64,000 bases of DNA from Pseudomonas koreensis (GCF_025447595.1 NZ_JAOEJU010000027.1:1-64000), one strand, 5' to 3'; shown: positions 52,674 to 62,310, numbered from the stretch's first letter. Notes: generated from the sequence alone by a model not told the origin. A program made the numbers and translations.

Positions 52674-55187
52674 ATGCACAACAACAATAAAGAGCTGACT
52701 TTAAGCGCCCCGCTCAGCGGCCCGGTGCTCACGCTCGCCAAAGTCCCGGACGCGGTGTTCGCCAGCGGCGCGATGGGCGACGGCATTGCCATCGATCCGC
52801 TGAACGACACCTTGTACTCGCCCTGCGCCGGGGTGGTGATCCACGTCGCCCGCACCGGCCACGCACTGACCGTGCGCGCCGACAACGGCGCCGAGCTGTT
52901 GCTGCACCTCGGTCTGGACACGGTGGAGTTGCAAGGCGAAGGGTTCTCGATGCTGGTCAAGGAAGGCGCGCGGGTCAGCAATGGCCAGCCGCTGCTGCGC
53001 TATGACCTGGACAAGGTCGGCCGCCAGTGCAAAAGCCTGGTCAGCCTGCTGATCCTGACCAACAGCCAGGATTTCCAGGCGCGCCCCATCACCCTGAAAA
53101 CGGTGAAGGTGGGCGAACCGCTGCTGCACATCGTCGCTCGTCATACTGCCGCGGCGAACACAGAAGAACTCGGCGGCCCGAAAGTTCACGGTCACGTGCA
53201 GGTCGCCCATCGCGGCGGGCTGCATGCACGCCCGGCGGCGTTGATCCGCCAGACGGCGCAAGGTTTCAAGAGCCAGTCACAGCTGCATTTCGCCGGCAAG
53301 TCGGCGTCGTGCAACAGCCTCATCGGTTTGATGGGCCTGGCGATTGGCGAGCAGGACGAAGTGCAGGTCAGTTGCCAGGGGCCGGACGCACAGGCTGCGT
53401 TGCAAGCCTTGCTCACCGCGTTGGCCACCGCCCTGCCCGAAGATCATCACGCTGCTGCACCGGTAGCCGCCACCCCACGCAACCGCCCGGCCGAGGCTGG
53501 CGTGTTGCACGGTGTTTGCGCCGCACCGGGTCTGGTCGGCGGGCCGCTGTTTCGCTTGAACGCGATCAGCCTGCCGGCGGACAGCGGCAATCATCAGCCC
53601 GAGCAACAATTGCAGATCCTCGACACCGCGCTGAACCAGGTTCGCAGCGAAATCGACGGCACCCTCGCCCAGGCGAAAAAACACCGTAATGCCGACGAAG
53701 AAGCCATCTTCGCCGCGCATCTGGCCTTGCTGGAAGACCCGGCACTGCTCGACGCCGCCCAGCAATCGATTGAAACCGGCACGGCGGCGACTCACGCCTG
53801 GAGCCAGTCCATCGACGCGCAATGCGAGGTGCTGCAAAACACCGGCAGCGCGCTGCTGGCCGAACGCGCCAACGATCTGCGCGACCTCAAGCAACGGGTG
53901 CTGCGCGCACTGCTCGGCGAAGCCTGGCATTACGAAGTGCCAGCCGGCGCCATCGTCGCCGCCCACGAACTGACGCCGTCGGACCTGCTGCAACTGAGCG
54001 CGCAAGGTGTCGCCGGGTTGTGCATGGCCGAAGGTGGCGCGACTTCCCACGTGGCGATTCTGGCCCGGGGCAAAGGCCTGCCGTGCATGGTCGCACTGGG
54101 CTCGGCGCTGCTGGATCGAGCACAAGGCCAATCGGTGGTCCTCGACGCCGACGGTGGTCGCCTCGAACTGACGCCGAATGCCGAGCGTCTGGCCGAAGTC
54201 CGCCAGGCGCAGATCGACCGCCAACAACGGCGCGATGCCCAGCAGGCCCAGGCCCATCTGCCAGCCGAAACCCGCAATGGCGTGGCCATCGAAGTGGTCG
54301 CCAACGTCGCCTCCAGCCATGAAGCGGCGGACGCGTTTGCCAATGGCGCCGACGGCGTCGGCCTGTTGCGCACCGAGTTCCTGTTCGTCGATCGCCACAC
54401 TGCGCCGGACGTCGAAGAGCAACGCGCCGCCTATCAAGCCGTGATCGATGCCATGGGCGACAAGTCGGTGATCATCCGCACCATCGACGTCGGTGGCGAC
54501 AAACAACTCGACTACCTGCCACTGCCCGTGGAAGCCAACCCGGTACTCGGCCTACGCGGCATTCGCCTGGCCCAGGCCCGCCCGGAAATCCTCGATCAGC
54601 AACTGCGTGCGCTACTGCAAGTCAGCCCGTTGCAGCGCTGCCGGATCCTGTTACCGATGGTCACCGAGGTCGACGAACTGCTGCACATCCGCCAGCGGGT
54701 CGATGCGCTGTGCCTGGAACTGGGCATCAATCAACGTCCGGAAATCGGCGTGATGATCGAAGTCCCGGCCGCCGCCCTGCAAGCCGAACAACTGGCCGAA
54801 CACGCGGACTTCCTGTCCATCGGCACCAACGACCTGTCGCAATACACCCTGGCCATGGACCGCGACCACGCCGGCCTCGCCGCACGGGTCGATGCCCTGC
54901 ACCCGGCGCTGCTGCGCCTGATCGCCATGACCTGCGAAGGCGCGGCGGTGCATAAACGCTGGGTCGGCGTGTGCGGCGCCCTGGCTTCCGATCCGCTGGC
55001 GACGCCGGTGTTGATCGGCCTGGGCGTGACCGAACTGTCGGTGAGCCCGGTACAGATCGGCGAAATCAAGGATCGCGTGCGCCAGCTGCACGAAGCCGAA
55101 TGCCAACGCCTCGCCCGGGATCTGCTCAAGCTGAGCAGCGCCGCCGCGGTGCGTCATGCCTGTCATCAACATTGGCCTCTGCGCTAA
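52674..55187 (+). CDS. nagF: PTS fusion protein IIA-HPr-EI (GlcNAc)
   Basis: The product has 837 residues and three phosphotransfer modules: IIA-Glc type (1-150, active His78 in LLLHLGLDTVEL), HPr (~170-255, His184 in GGLHARPAALIRQ) and enzyme I (~285-837, His459 in GGATSHVAILARGKG; PEP-site motifs GLLRTEFLF and GTNDLSQYTLAMDRDH). It takes phosphate from PEP and passes it down to the IIB of NagE, thus bypassing the general PTS. It lies between the deaminase and nagE. Confidence 0.96.
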   Translation: MHNNNKELTLSAPLSGPVLTLAKVPDAVFASGAMGDGIAIDPLNDTLYSPCAGVVIHVARTGHALTVRADNGAELLLHLGLDTVELQGEGFSMLVKEGARVSNGQPLLRYDLDKVGRQCKSLVSLLILTNSQDFQARPITLKTVKVGEPLLHIVARHTAAANTEELGGPKVHGHVQVAHRGGLHARPAALIRQTAQGFKSQSQLHFAGKSASCNSLIGLMGLAIGEQDEVQVSCQGPDAQAALQALLTALATALPEDHHAAAPVAATPRNRPAEAGVLHGVCAAPGLVGGPLFRLNAISLPADSGNHQPEQQLQILDTALNQVRSEIDGTLAQAKKHRNADEEAIFAAHLALLEDPALLDAAQQSIETGTAATHAWSQSIDAQCEVLQNTGSALLAERANDLRDLKQRVLRALLGEAWHYEVPAGAIVAAHELTPSDLLQLSAQGVAGLCMAEGGATSHVAILARGKGLPCMVALGSALLDRAQGQSVVLDADGGRLELTPNAERLAEVRQAQIDRQQRRDAQQAQAHLPAETRNGVAIEVVANVASSHEAADAFANGADGVGLLRTEFLFVDRHTAPDVEEQRAAYQAVIDAMGDKSVIIRTIDVGGDKQLDYLPLPVEANPVLGLRGIRLAQARPEILDQQLRALLQVSPLQRCRILLPMVTEVDELLHIRQRVDALCLELGINQRPEIGVMIEVPAAALQAEQLAEHADFLSIGTNDLSQYTLAMDRDHAGLAARVDALHPALLRLIAMTCEGAAVHKRWVGVCGALASDPLATPVLIGLGVTELSVSPVQIGEIKDRVRQLHEAECQRLARDLLKLSSAAAVRHACHQHWPLR

Positions 55188-55210
55188 CAAAAACAACAAG
55201 GACAAACGCC

Positions 55211-56929
55211 ATGTACCAACTCTTCATCGAAGGCCTGCAACGCCTCGGCCGGGCACTGATGCTGCCGATCGCGATCCTGCCGATCGCCGGCCTGCTGCTG
55301 CGCCTGGGCGACACCGACCTCCTGAACATCGCGATCATCCACGACGCCGGTCAGGTGATCTTCGCCAACCTGGCGATGATCTTCGCCATCGGCATCGCCG
55401 TCGGTTTCGCCCGTGACAACAACGGCACCGCCGGCCTCGCCGGTGTGATCGGTTACCTGGTGATGATCTCCACCCTCAAGGTGCTCGATGCGAGCATCAA
55501 CATGGGTATGCTCGCCGGTATCGTCAGCGGCCTGATGGCCGGCGCGCTGTACAACCGCTTTAAGGACATCAAGCTGCCGGAGTACCTGGCGTTCTTCGGC
55601 GGCCGGCGTTTTGTTCCCATCGTCACCGGTTTCAGCGCGGTCGGCCTGGGCGTGCTGTTCGGCTACATCTGGCCGCCGATCCAGCACGGCATCAACAGTT
55701 TCGGCACCTTGCTGATGGAAAGTGGCAGCTTCGGCGCCTTCGTCTTCGGCGTGTTCAACCGCCTGCTGATCGTCACCGGCCTGCACCACATCCTCAACAA
55801 CATGGCGTGGTTCGTGTTTGGCAACTTCACCGACCCGACCACGGGCGCGCTGGTCACCGGCGACCTGTCCCGCTACTTCGCCGGCGACCCGAAAGGCGGC
55901 CAGTTCATGACCGGCATGTTCCCGGTCATGATCTTCGGACTCCCCGCCGCCTGCCTGGCGATGTACCGCAACGCCCTGCCGGAGCGACGCAAAGTCATGG
56001 GCGGGATCTTCCTGTCGATGGCCCTGACCGCCTTCCTCACTGGCGTCACCGAGCCCATCGAATTCGCCTTCATGTTCCTCGCACCATTGCTGTTTCTGCT
56101 GCATGCGCTGCTGACCGGATTGTCGATGGCAATCACCAACGCACTGAACATCCACCTGGGCTTCACCTTCTCCGGCGGCTTCATCGACATGGTGCTGGGT
56201 TGGGGACGCTCGACCAACGGCTGGCTGGTGGTGCCAGTGGGCTTGGCGTATGCCGTCATCTACTACGCGGTGTTCGACTTCTGCATCCGCCGCTTCAACC
56301 TGAAAACCCCGGGCCGCGAAGACGTCGCCACCGCCGACAAAGCGGTCCTGACCGAAAACGAACGCGCCGGGGCTTACATCAAGGCACTTGGTGGTGCGGA
56401 GAATCTGGTTACGGTTGGCGCGTGCACTACGCGACTGCGACTGGAAATGGTCGATCGCAACAAAGCCTCCGATGCGGACTTGAAAGCACTGGGCGCGATG
56501 GCCGTGGTACGTCCGGGCAAGGGGGGCAGTTTGCAGGTTGTTGTGGGGCCGATGGCCGACAGCATTGCCGACGAAATCCGCCTGGCAATGCCCGCATTGG
56601 GCCGAGCCGCAGCGACTACTTCTCCTGTCGCCGTCGTCGAAACCAGCGAACCCATCGCAGTCTCCACACCCCAGGCCCAACAATGGCTGACCGCCTTGGG
56701 CGGCAGCGACAACGTGCTGCAACTCGACTGCATCGCCATGAGCCGGATCCGCCTGCAACTGGCCGATGGCAAGGCGCTGTCGGAAAGCCGATTGAAAGAG
56801 CTTGGATGTCTGGGTGTGAGCGCGCTGGAAGATGGCGTGTGGCACTTGCTGGTGGGCGAGCGGGCGCAGAGCTTGAGTGCGGCGCTGGAGGGGTTGGTTA
56901 ATCGGAGTGAGGTGAGTGCCAAGGTCTGA
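55211..56929 (+). CDS. nagE: N-acetylglucosamine PTS transporter IICB with an extra IIB-like domain
   Basis: The product has 572 residues from ATG 55211. IIC (~1-365, ten or so membrane helices; PIAILPIAGLLLRLGDTD, FVIVTGLHHILNN-like LIVTGLHHILNNMAWF) transports GlcNAc. The first IIB (~380-465) has the phosphorylated Cys405 in GACTTRLRLEM. A second IIB-like domain (~480-565) aligns well, but Ala509 stands where Cys is expected (AMSRIRLQL). That domain cannot be phosphorylated in the normal way. The usual length is nearer 480-490 residues for IICB. Last gene of the nag operon; a strong terminator follows. Confidence 0.93.
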   Translation: MYQLFIEGLQRLGRALMLPIAILPIAGLLLRLGDTDLLNIAIIHDAGQVIFANLAMIFAIGIAVGFARDNNGTAGLAGVIGYLVMISTLKVLDASINMGMLAGIVSGLMAGALYNRFKDIKLPEYLAFFGGRRFVPIVTGFSAVGLGVLFGYIWPPIQHGINSFGTLLMESGSFGAFVFGVFNRLLIVTGLHHILNNMAWFVFGNFTDPTTGALVTGDLSRYFAGDPKGGQFMTGMFPVMIFGLPAACLAMYRNALPERRKVMGGIFLSMALTAFLTGVTEPIEFAFMFLAPLLFLLHALLTGLSMAITNALNIHLGFTFSGGFIDMVLGWGRSTNGWLVVPVGLAYAVIYYAVFDFCIRRFNLKTPGREDVATADKAVLTENERAGAYIKALGGAENLVTVGACTTRLRLEMVDRNKASDADLKALGAMAVVRPGKGGSLQVVVGPMADSIADEIRLAMPALGRAAATTSPVAVVETSEPIAVSTPQAQQWLTALGGSDNVLQLDCIAMSRIRLQLADGKALSESRLKELGCLGVSALEDGVWHLLVGERAQSLSAALEGLVNRSEVSAKV

Positions 56930-56963
56930 TGGTTGCCATCAAGTTTTGACTTGAAGCGATTAC

Positions 56964-56999
56964 AAACAGGAAACCCGGCCTAAGCCGGGTTTCCTGTTT
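56964..56999. terminator. Bidirectional terminator after nagE
   Basis: A perfect 16-bp stem (56964-56979 with 56984-56999, AAACAGGAAACCCGGC) has a CTAA loop and T-runs within both arms, between two convergent genes. Confidence 0.88.
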
Positions 57000-57012
57000 A
57001 TGCGCATTAACC

Positions 57013-57462
57013 TCAAGAGAGCTTTCCTCGCTGCTCTGCCTCGTAATGCCGGGTCTGTAATGGCATGAGAGTCTGAACTTTCAAACCCAGACTTTCTTTC
57101 AATCCCCAAGCGACAGCCAACTCGTCACGACGATTGCGTAAAGAAACCGCTTTTTGAGGCGTCACCTTCTGCTTGGGTGTTGAATGGGTAAAAAGCTCAA
57201 GCGCGTGAAGAGTTTCCATTACGCGGTTATCCGATACGCAAGCAAAACGAGTGAATCGCTCAAGCAGATAAGCCGCCCGACGGCGCTCGGTTTCATCGCA
57301 ATGAAACGTGAGGAAGGTTTTGACCTCATTCTCAAGATTCGACTCTGAATACCAGACTTCTTTGGCCGCATTCACCAACGCTACGCCATCAGCCTGATCC
57401 AGAGGACTTCTGACCAAAGTGTCCAATGCGGATGAAAGGACGTGATCGTCAAATGACTTCAA
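57013..57462 (-). CDS. Hypothetical protein
   Basis: The product has 149 residues from ATG 57462, behind a strong GGAGG ribosome site; the frame extends upstream to 57564 without support. It looks like an all-helical, soluble protein (LSSALDTLVRSPLDQADGV, AAYLLERFTRFACVSD). I do not recognise a family. The gene lies between the nag terminator and a repeat island and its GC content is lower than in the flanks. Confidence 0.65.
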   Translation of the reverse strand: MKSFDDHVLSSALDTLVRSPLDQADGVALVNAAKEVWYSESNLENEVKTFLTFHCDETERRRAAYLLERFTRFACVSDNRVMETLHALELFTHSTPKQKVTPQKAVSLRNRRDELAVAWGLKESLGLKVQTLMPLQTRHYEAEQRGKLS

Positions 57463-57619
57463 CATCTGATTCCTCCAGGTAGTCACTTCGTGCTGTTGTA
57501 AGTAGAGCTGACAGGCCATTTGAGACACCCCGACCACAATAGGACCGGGACTTCCGAGGGGCAACCTGAAAAGCCTATGGGAAGTCTCGGTAAATCCTCC
57601 ACATCTTTAAACATTCGAA

Positions 57620-57675
57620 AATGGAACGCGGAGCGTCCCGGGCGGCATTCCCACGCAAAACGTGGGAAAGATCAA
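57620..57675. repeat. GGAACGCGGAGCGTCCC / ATTCCCACGC dispersed repeat
   Basis: TTCCCACG (57648-57655) and CGTGGGAA (57661-57668) form a palindrome in a context (GGAACGCGGAGCGTCCCGGG before, GATCA after) that I recognise as a common intergenic repeat of fluorescent pseudomonads. Confidence 0.7.
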
Positions 57676-57777
57676 AAGGAGCCCGCATTCGCTTCCCGCT
57701 TCTCACCACTCAACACAATGAGCGTTAGCTCGAGTAAAGCTTTTGACGTGCCGGCCCCATCGGAAGGCTGAGTGGAG

Positions 57778-57880
57778 GGATTTATCCGGGGGTGGGAGCG
57801 CAGCGACCGTGCGGCGCAGCCGCATGCATCGAGAGGAGGTGCAGCGAAGCAAACCGTAGGCGATGCCCCCGGATGAATCC
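57778..57880. repeat. Palindrome-bounded repeat, MITE-like
   Basis: Terminal arms GGATTTATCCGGGGG (57778-57792) and CCCCCGGATGAATCC (57866-57880) match in 14 of 15 positions as an inverted repeat about 100 nt across. Inside is TGCGGCGCAGCCGCA. No target duplication is clear. No frame inside looks coding. Confidence 0.65.
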
Positions 57881-58010
57881 CGGAACGAAGGAACACCGAG
57901 CCAAAGCGAGGTGCCGAACGCAGGGGCCCAGACCTTTGGTTACTTTGGGGCGTTTGCCAAAGTGACCCGCCGTAAGGGCGGAACCATAAGCCGCCGCACC
58001 CGAAGAAACG
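57881..58010. repeat. Dispersed Pseudomonas intergenic repeat
   Basis: The stretch around TTTGGTTACTTTGGGGCG and AAAGTGACCCGCCGTAAGGG is a sequence I recall as repeated in many Pseudomonas genomes, often mis-called as a short protein (QTFGYFGAFAKVTRRKGG). It is continuous with the palindromic element to its left and probably belongs to the same compound repeat. Confidence 0.6.
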
Positions 58011-58043
58011 GATATTCACTCAACCCAAACCCCAAACAACAAA

Positions 58044-58073
58044 AAACCCGCTGAAATCACTCTCAGCGGGTTT
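58044..58073 (-). terminator. Terminator of purL-yqfO
   Basis: AAACCCGCTGA (58044-58054) pairs with TCAGCGGGTTT (58063-58073). On the minus strand it is followed by TTTTTTG, 24 nt past the yqfO-like stop. Confidence 0.85.
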
Positions 58074-58096
58074 CCCGTTTCAGCAGCCAAGGAAGA

Positions 58097-58408
58097 TCAA
58101 AAATCCTCCAACCGCCACACTTCATAAGCCGGCGTCTCGTAGGGATGGCTCAACTTAAGAGCCGCCACTACCGAGCGAATCAACTCATCGCCAACAACAA
58201 GCTCAACCTTCCACTCCTCGACCCGCTCAACCCGCCCCGCCTCACCGATGAACGGCTGACTGCCGTCCAGAGGCCGAAACTGACCAGATCCAAGCACCTG
58301 CCACGCACAGTGGTCATAATCACCGATCCGCCCACCACCGGCAGCGAACACAGCATCCTTGACCACCTCGACATGACTGTCGGGAACAAAAAAAGCGAGC
58401 TTGTACAC
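58097..58408 (-). CDS. YqfO/NIF3-CutA-like domain protein
   Basis: The product has 103 residues from a GTG at 58408, 5 nt after the purL stop. YKLAFFVPDSHVEVVKDAVF and HPYETPAYEVWRLED are the signatures of the small ferredoxin-like domain that is inserted in YqfO/NIF3 proteins and resembles PII/CutA. Function of the stand-alone form is unknown. Tight linkage to purL suggests translational coupling. Confidence 0.88.
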   Translation of the reverse strand: MYKLAFFVPDSHVEVVKDAVFAAGGGRIGDYDHCAWQVLGSGQFRPLDGSQPFIGEAGRVERVEEWKVELVVGDELIRSVVAALKLSHPYETPAYEVWRLEDF

Positions 58409-58413
58409 AGCGC

Positions 58414-61400
58414 TTAGTTCACCCACACACGAGCATTACGGAACATACGCATCCAAGGAGCGTCTTCGTTCCAGTCTTCCGAACGCCACGAGTTCTGCAC
58501 GGCACGGAACACACGCTCCGGGTGCGGCATCATGATCGTCACGCGACCGTCGCGGCTGGTGAGACCGGTGATCCCGCGCGGCGAACCGTTCGGGTTGGCC
58601 GGGTAGGCTTCGGTGACCTTGCCGTGGTTGTCGACGAAACGCATCGCCACGCAACCCGACAGATCGGCTTCGAGCAGTGCCTCTTCGCTTTCGAATTCGG
58701 CATGACCTTCGCCGTGAGCGATGGCGATCGGCATGCGCGAACCGGCCATGCCCTGCAGGAAGATCGAGTTCGACTCCTGAACCTGGACCATCGCCACACG
58801 CGCTTCGAACTGCTCGGAGCGGTTGCGCACGAAGTGCGGCCAGAACTCGCTGCCCGGGATCAGCTCGTGCAGGTTGGACATCATCTGGCAACCGTTGCAC
58901 ACGCCGAGGGTGAAGCTGTCGTTACGCTCGAAGAAGCCCTGGAACGCATCGCGCGCACGGCTGTTGAACAGTGCGGACTTGGCCCAGCCTTCACCGGCGC
59001 CGAGAACGTCGCCGTAGGAGAAACCACCGCAGGCCACCAGACCTTTGAACTCGTTCAGGTCGACACGGCCGGCCAGAATATCGCTCATGTGCACGTCGAT
59101 CGCGTTGAAACCGGCGCGGTCGAACGCTGCCGCCATTTCCACCTGACCGTTGACGCCCTGCTCACGCAGCACGGCAACCTGTGGGCGGATACCTTTCTTG
59201 ATGTAAGGCGCGGCGATGTCCTGGTTGACGTCGTAGCTCAGCTTGACGCTCAGGCCCGGGTTGTCTTCTTCCAGCAGCGCATCGAACTCTTGCTCGGCGC
59301 AGTCGGCGTTGTCGCGCAGACGCTGGATCTGGTAGCTGGTCTCGGCCCACTGACGTTGCAGCAGACGACGCTGGCCTTCGAACACGGTGTCACCGTTGAA
59401 GGTGATGTTGATCTGGCCGTTGTTGATCGGCTGACCGATCACCGAAACGCAGTCGCCCAGACCGGCCGCGCTGAATTGCGCGAGGATGTCCGGGGTGGCG
59501 TCCTGGCGAACCTGGATCACGGCACCCAGTTCTTCGTTGAACAGGATGGCAGCGATTTCAGCGGAGCTTTCGGCAACGCTGTCGAGGTTCAGGCTCAGAC
59601 CGCAGTGGCCGGCGAAGGCCATTTCCACCACGGAGGTCAGCAGACCACCGTCGGAACGGTCGTGGTAAGCCAGCAGGTGGCCGTCGGCGTTGAGGCCCTG
59701 GATCACGGCGAAGAACGCTTTCAGGTCTTCGGCGTCGTCGACGTCGGGAGCCTGCTTGCCGAGCTTGCCGTGAACCTGCGCCAGGATCGAGGCGCCCATG
59801 CGGTTCTGGCCGCGACCGAGGTCGATCAAGATCAGGTCGGTGGTGCCCTTGTCCATACGCAGTTCCGGGGTCAGGGTCTGACGGATGTCAGCCACTGGCG
59901 CGAAACCGGTCACGATCAGGGACATCGGCGAGGTGACGGTCTTGTCTTCGCCGTTGTCGTTCCAGCGGGTGGCCATGGACATCGAGTCCTTGCCGACCGG
60001 AATGGTGATGCCCAGCTCAGGGCACAGTTCCATGCCGACCGCTTTCACGGTGTCGTACAGACGCGCGTCTTCGCCCGGGTGGCCGGCAGCGGACATCCAG
60101 TTCGCCGACAGTTTGATGTCGGAGAGCTTGTTGATGCGCGAAGCGGCAATGTTGGTCAGGGTTTCGCCGATGGCCATGCGGCCCGACGCCGGAGCGTCCA
60201 GCAGCGCCAGCGGAGTGCGCTCGCCCATCGCCATCGCTTCACCGGTGTAGACGTCGAAACTGGTGGCGGTGACGGCAACGTCGGCCACCGGAACCTGCCA
60301 TGGGCCGACCATCTGGTCACGGGCCACGAGACCGGTGATGGTGCGGTCGCCGATGGTGATCAGGAAGCTTTTGCTCGCCACGGCCGGGTGATGCAGAACG
60401 CGTTCGATGCTTTCGCCGATGTCAAGGCTCGACGGATCGAAGTCATCGCCCAGCTCGGCTTCGCGAACCACCGAACGGTGCATGCGCGGGGCCTTGCCCA
60501 GCAACACTTCCAGTGGCATGTCCACCGGGTTGTTGCCGAAGTGGCTGTCGGTCACGGTCAGTTGCGGCTCGGCGGTGGCTTCACCGACGACGGCGAACGG
60601 GCAACGCTCACGTTCGCAGATCGCCTTGAAGCGCTCGAAGTCGGCCGGGCCGACTGCCAGAACATAACGTTCCTGAGATTCGTTGGACCAGATTTCGTGC
60701 GGGGCCATGCCCGGCTCGTCGTTTGGAATATTGCGCAGTTCGAAACGGCCACCGCGGTCGCCGTCGTTGACCAGTTCCGGGAAGGCGTTGGACAGACCGC
60801 CCGCACCCACGTCGTGAATGAAGCTGATCGGGTTTTTGTCACCCAGCTGCCAGCAACGGTCGATGACTTCCTGGCAGCGACGCTCCATTTCAGGGTTTTC
60901 ACGCTGAACGGAAGCGAAGTCCAGATCCGCCGAACTGGTGCCGGTGGCCATGGAGGAAGCAGCGCCGCCGCCCAGACCGATCAGCATCGCCGGGCCGCCG
61001 AGGACGATCAGCTTGGAGCCGACCAGAATCTCGCCTTTCTTGACGTGCTCTTCACGGATGTTGCCCATGCCGCCAGCGAGCATGATCGGCTTGTGGTAAC
61101 CGCGAACTTCATCACCGTGCGGGGTGGTGATCGACTGTTCGAAGGTACGGAAGTAACCGGTCAGGGCCGGACGGCCGAATTCGTTGTTGAACGCAGCACC
61201 GCCCAGCGGGCCTTCGATCATGATGTCCAGCGCGTTGACGATGCGCTCAGGCTTGCCGTACGGCACTTCCCACGGCTGTTCGAAGCCCGGGATCTGCAGG
61301 TTCGACACGGTGAAACCGGTCAGGCCGGCTTTCGGCTTGGCGCCACGACCGGTTGCACCTTCGTCGCGGATCTCGCCGCCGGAACCGGTGGACGCGCCCG

Positions 61401-62310
61401 GGAATGGAGCGATCGCGGTCGGGTGGTTGTGGGTTTCAACCTTCATCAGGATGTGCACCGGCTCCTGCACCGCGCCGTACTGGCGGGTTTCCGGATCCGG
61501 GAAGAAGCGGCCGGCGACGTTACCGACGATCACCGAAGCGTTGTCCTTGTACGCGGACAGCACGCCTTCGCTGTGCATCTGATAGGTGTTCTTGATCATG
61601 CCGAACAGGCTTTTTTCCTGGCTCTCGCCGTCAATATCCCAACTGGCGTTGAAGATCTTGTGGCGGCAGTGCTCGGAGTTGGCCTGGGCGAACATCATCA
61701 GTTCGATGTCGTGCGGGTTGCGCTTGAGACCGTTGAAAGCGTTGACCAGATAATCGATCTCGTCTTCGGCCAGGGCCAGGCCCAGTTCGACGTTGGCTTT
61801 TTCCAGCGCGGCGCGACCACCGCCGAGGATGTCGATGGCGGTCAGCGGCTTCGGTTCGGCGTGGCTGAACAGACCGGCGGCCTGCTCGAGGTTGGCCAGA
61901 ACGATCTGAGTCATGCGGTCATGCAGTACGTCTGCAATCTGTTGCGCTTGGGCTTCGCTGAACTGGCCGGTCACGTAGAACGCGATGCCGCGCTCCAGAC
62001 GCTGGATCTTGCTCAGGCCGCAGTTGCGGGCGATGTCGCTGGCCTTGCTCGACCATGGCGAGATGGTGCCGAAACGCGGCAACACCAGGAACAGACGACC
62101 GGTCGGCTCTTGAACCGGAACGCTTGGACCGTACTTCAGAAGGCGCGCAAGCACCTGCTGTTCGTCGCCGGTCAGGACGCCGGTGACTTCGGCGAAGTGA
62201 GCGAATTCAGCATACAAGCCACTGACAGCCGGAACCTTCTGGCTCAGTTGCTCAAGGAGTTTGCTGTGGCGAAAGGCAGAAAGGGCAGGAGCGCCGCGCA
62301 GGATCAACAT
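58414..62310 (-). CDS. purL: Phosphoribosylformylglycinamidine synthase
   Basis: The product has 1298 residues, the large single-chain form. N-terminal PurS-like domain, linker, two AIR-synthase-like halves (HNHPTAIAPFPGASTGSGGE, GKDSMSMATRWND), and a C-terminal class I glutaminase domain with the nucleophile in LGVCNGCQMMSNL and the His/Glu pair in AHGEGHAEFE. It makes FGAM from FGAR, glutamine and ATP. The start is well placed, and mltF is divergent. Confidence 0.98.
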   Translation of the reverse strand: MLILRGAPALSAFRHSKLLEQLSQKVPAVSGLYAEFAHFAEVTGVLTGDEQQVLARLLKYGPSVPVQEPTGRLFLVLPRFGTISPWSSKASDIARNCGLSKIQRLERGIAFYVTGQFSEAQAQQIADVLHDRMTQIVLANLEQAAGLFSHAEPKPLTAIDILGGGRAALEKANVELGLALAEDEIDYLVNAFNGLKRNPHDIELMMFAQANSEHCRHKIFNASWDIDGESQEKSLFGMIKNTYQMHSEGVLSAYKDNASVIVGNVAGRFFPDPETRQYGAVQEPVHILMKVETHNHPTAIAPFPGASTGSGGEIRDEGATGRGAKPKAGLTGFTVSNLQIPGFEQPWEVPYGKPERIVNALDIMIEGPLGGAAFNNEFGRPALTGYFRTFEQSITTPHGDEVRGYHKPIMLAGGMGNIREEHVKKGEILVGSKLIVLGGPAMLIGLGGGAASSMATGTSSADLDFASVQRENPEMERRCQEVIDRCWQLGDKNPISFIHDVGAGGLSNAFPELVNDGDRGGRFELRNIPNDEPGMAPHEIWSNESQERYVLAVGPADFERFKAICERERCPFAVVGEATAEPQLTVTDSHFGNNPVDMPLEVLLGKAPRMHRSVVREAELGDDFDPSSLDIGESIERVLHHPAVASKSFLITIGDRTITGLVARDQMVGPWQVPVADVAVTATSFDVYTGEAMAMGERTPLALLDAPASGRMAIGETLTNIAASRINKLSDIKLSANWMSAAGHPGEDARLYDTVKAVGMELCPELGITIPVGKDSMSMATRWNDNGEDKTVTSPMSLIVTGFAPVADIRQTLTPELRMDKGTTDLILIDLGRGQNRMGASILAQVHGKLGKQAPDVDDAEDLKAFFAVIQGLNADGHLLAYHDRSDGGLLTSVVEMAFAGHCGLSLNLDSVAESSAEIAAILFNEELGAVIQVRQDATPDILAQFSAAGLGDCVSVIGQPINNGQINITFNGDTVFEGQRRLLQRQWAETSYQIQRLRDNADCAEQEFDALLEEDNPGLSVKLSYDVNQDIAAPYIKKGIRPQVAVLREQGVNGQVEMAAAFDRAGFNAIDVHMSDILAGRVDLNEFKGLVACGGFSYGDVLGAGEGWAKSALFNSRARDAFQGFFERNDSFTLGVCNGCQMMSNLHELIPGSEFWPHFVRNRSEQFEARVAMVQVQESNSIFLQGMAGSRMPIAIAHGEGHAEFESEEALLEADLSGCVAMRFVDNHGKVTEAYPANPNGSPRGITGLTSRDGRVTIMMPHPERVFRAVQNSWRSEDWNEDAPWMRMFRNARVWVN

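Noticed and set aside
57863..58054. A 63-codon frame in the repeat island
   Set aside because: It lies fully in what looks like a dispersed intergenic repeat and lacks a ribosome site; such frames are commonly mis-annotated.
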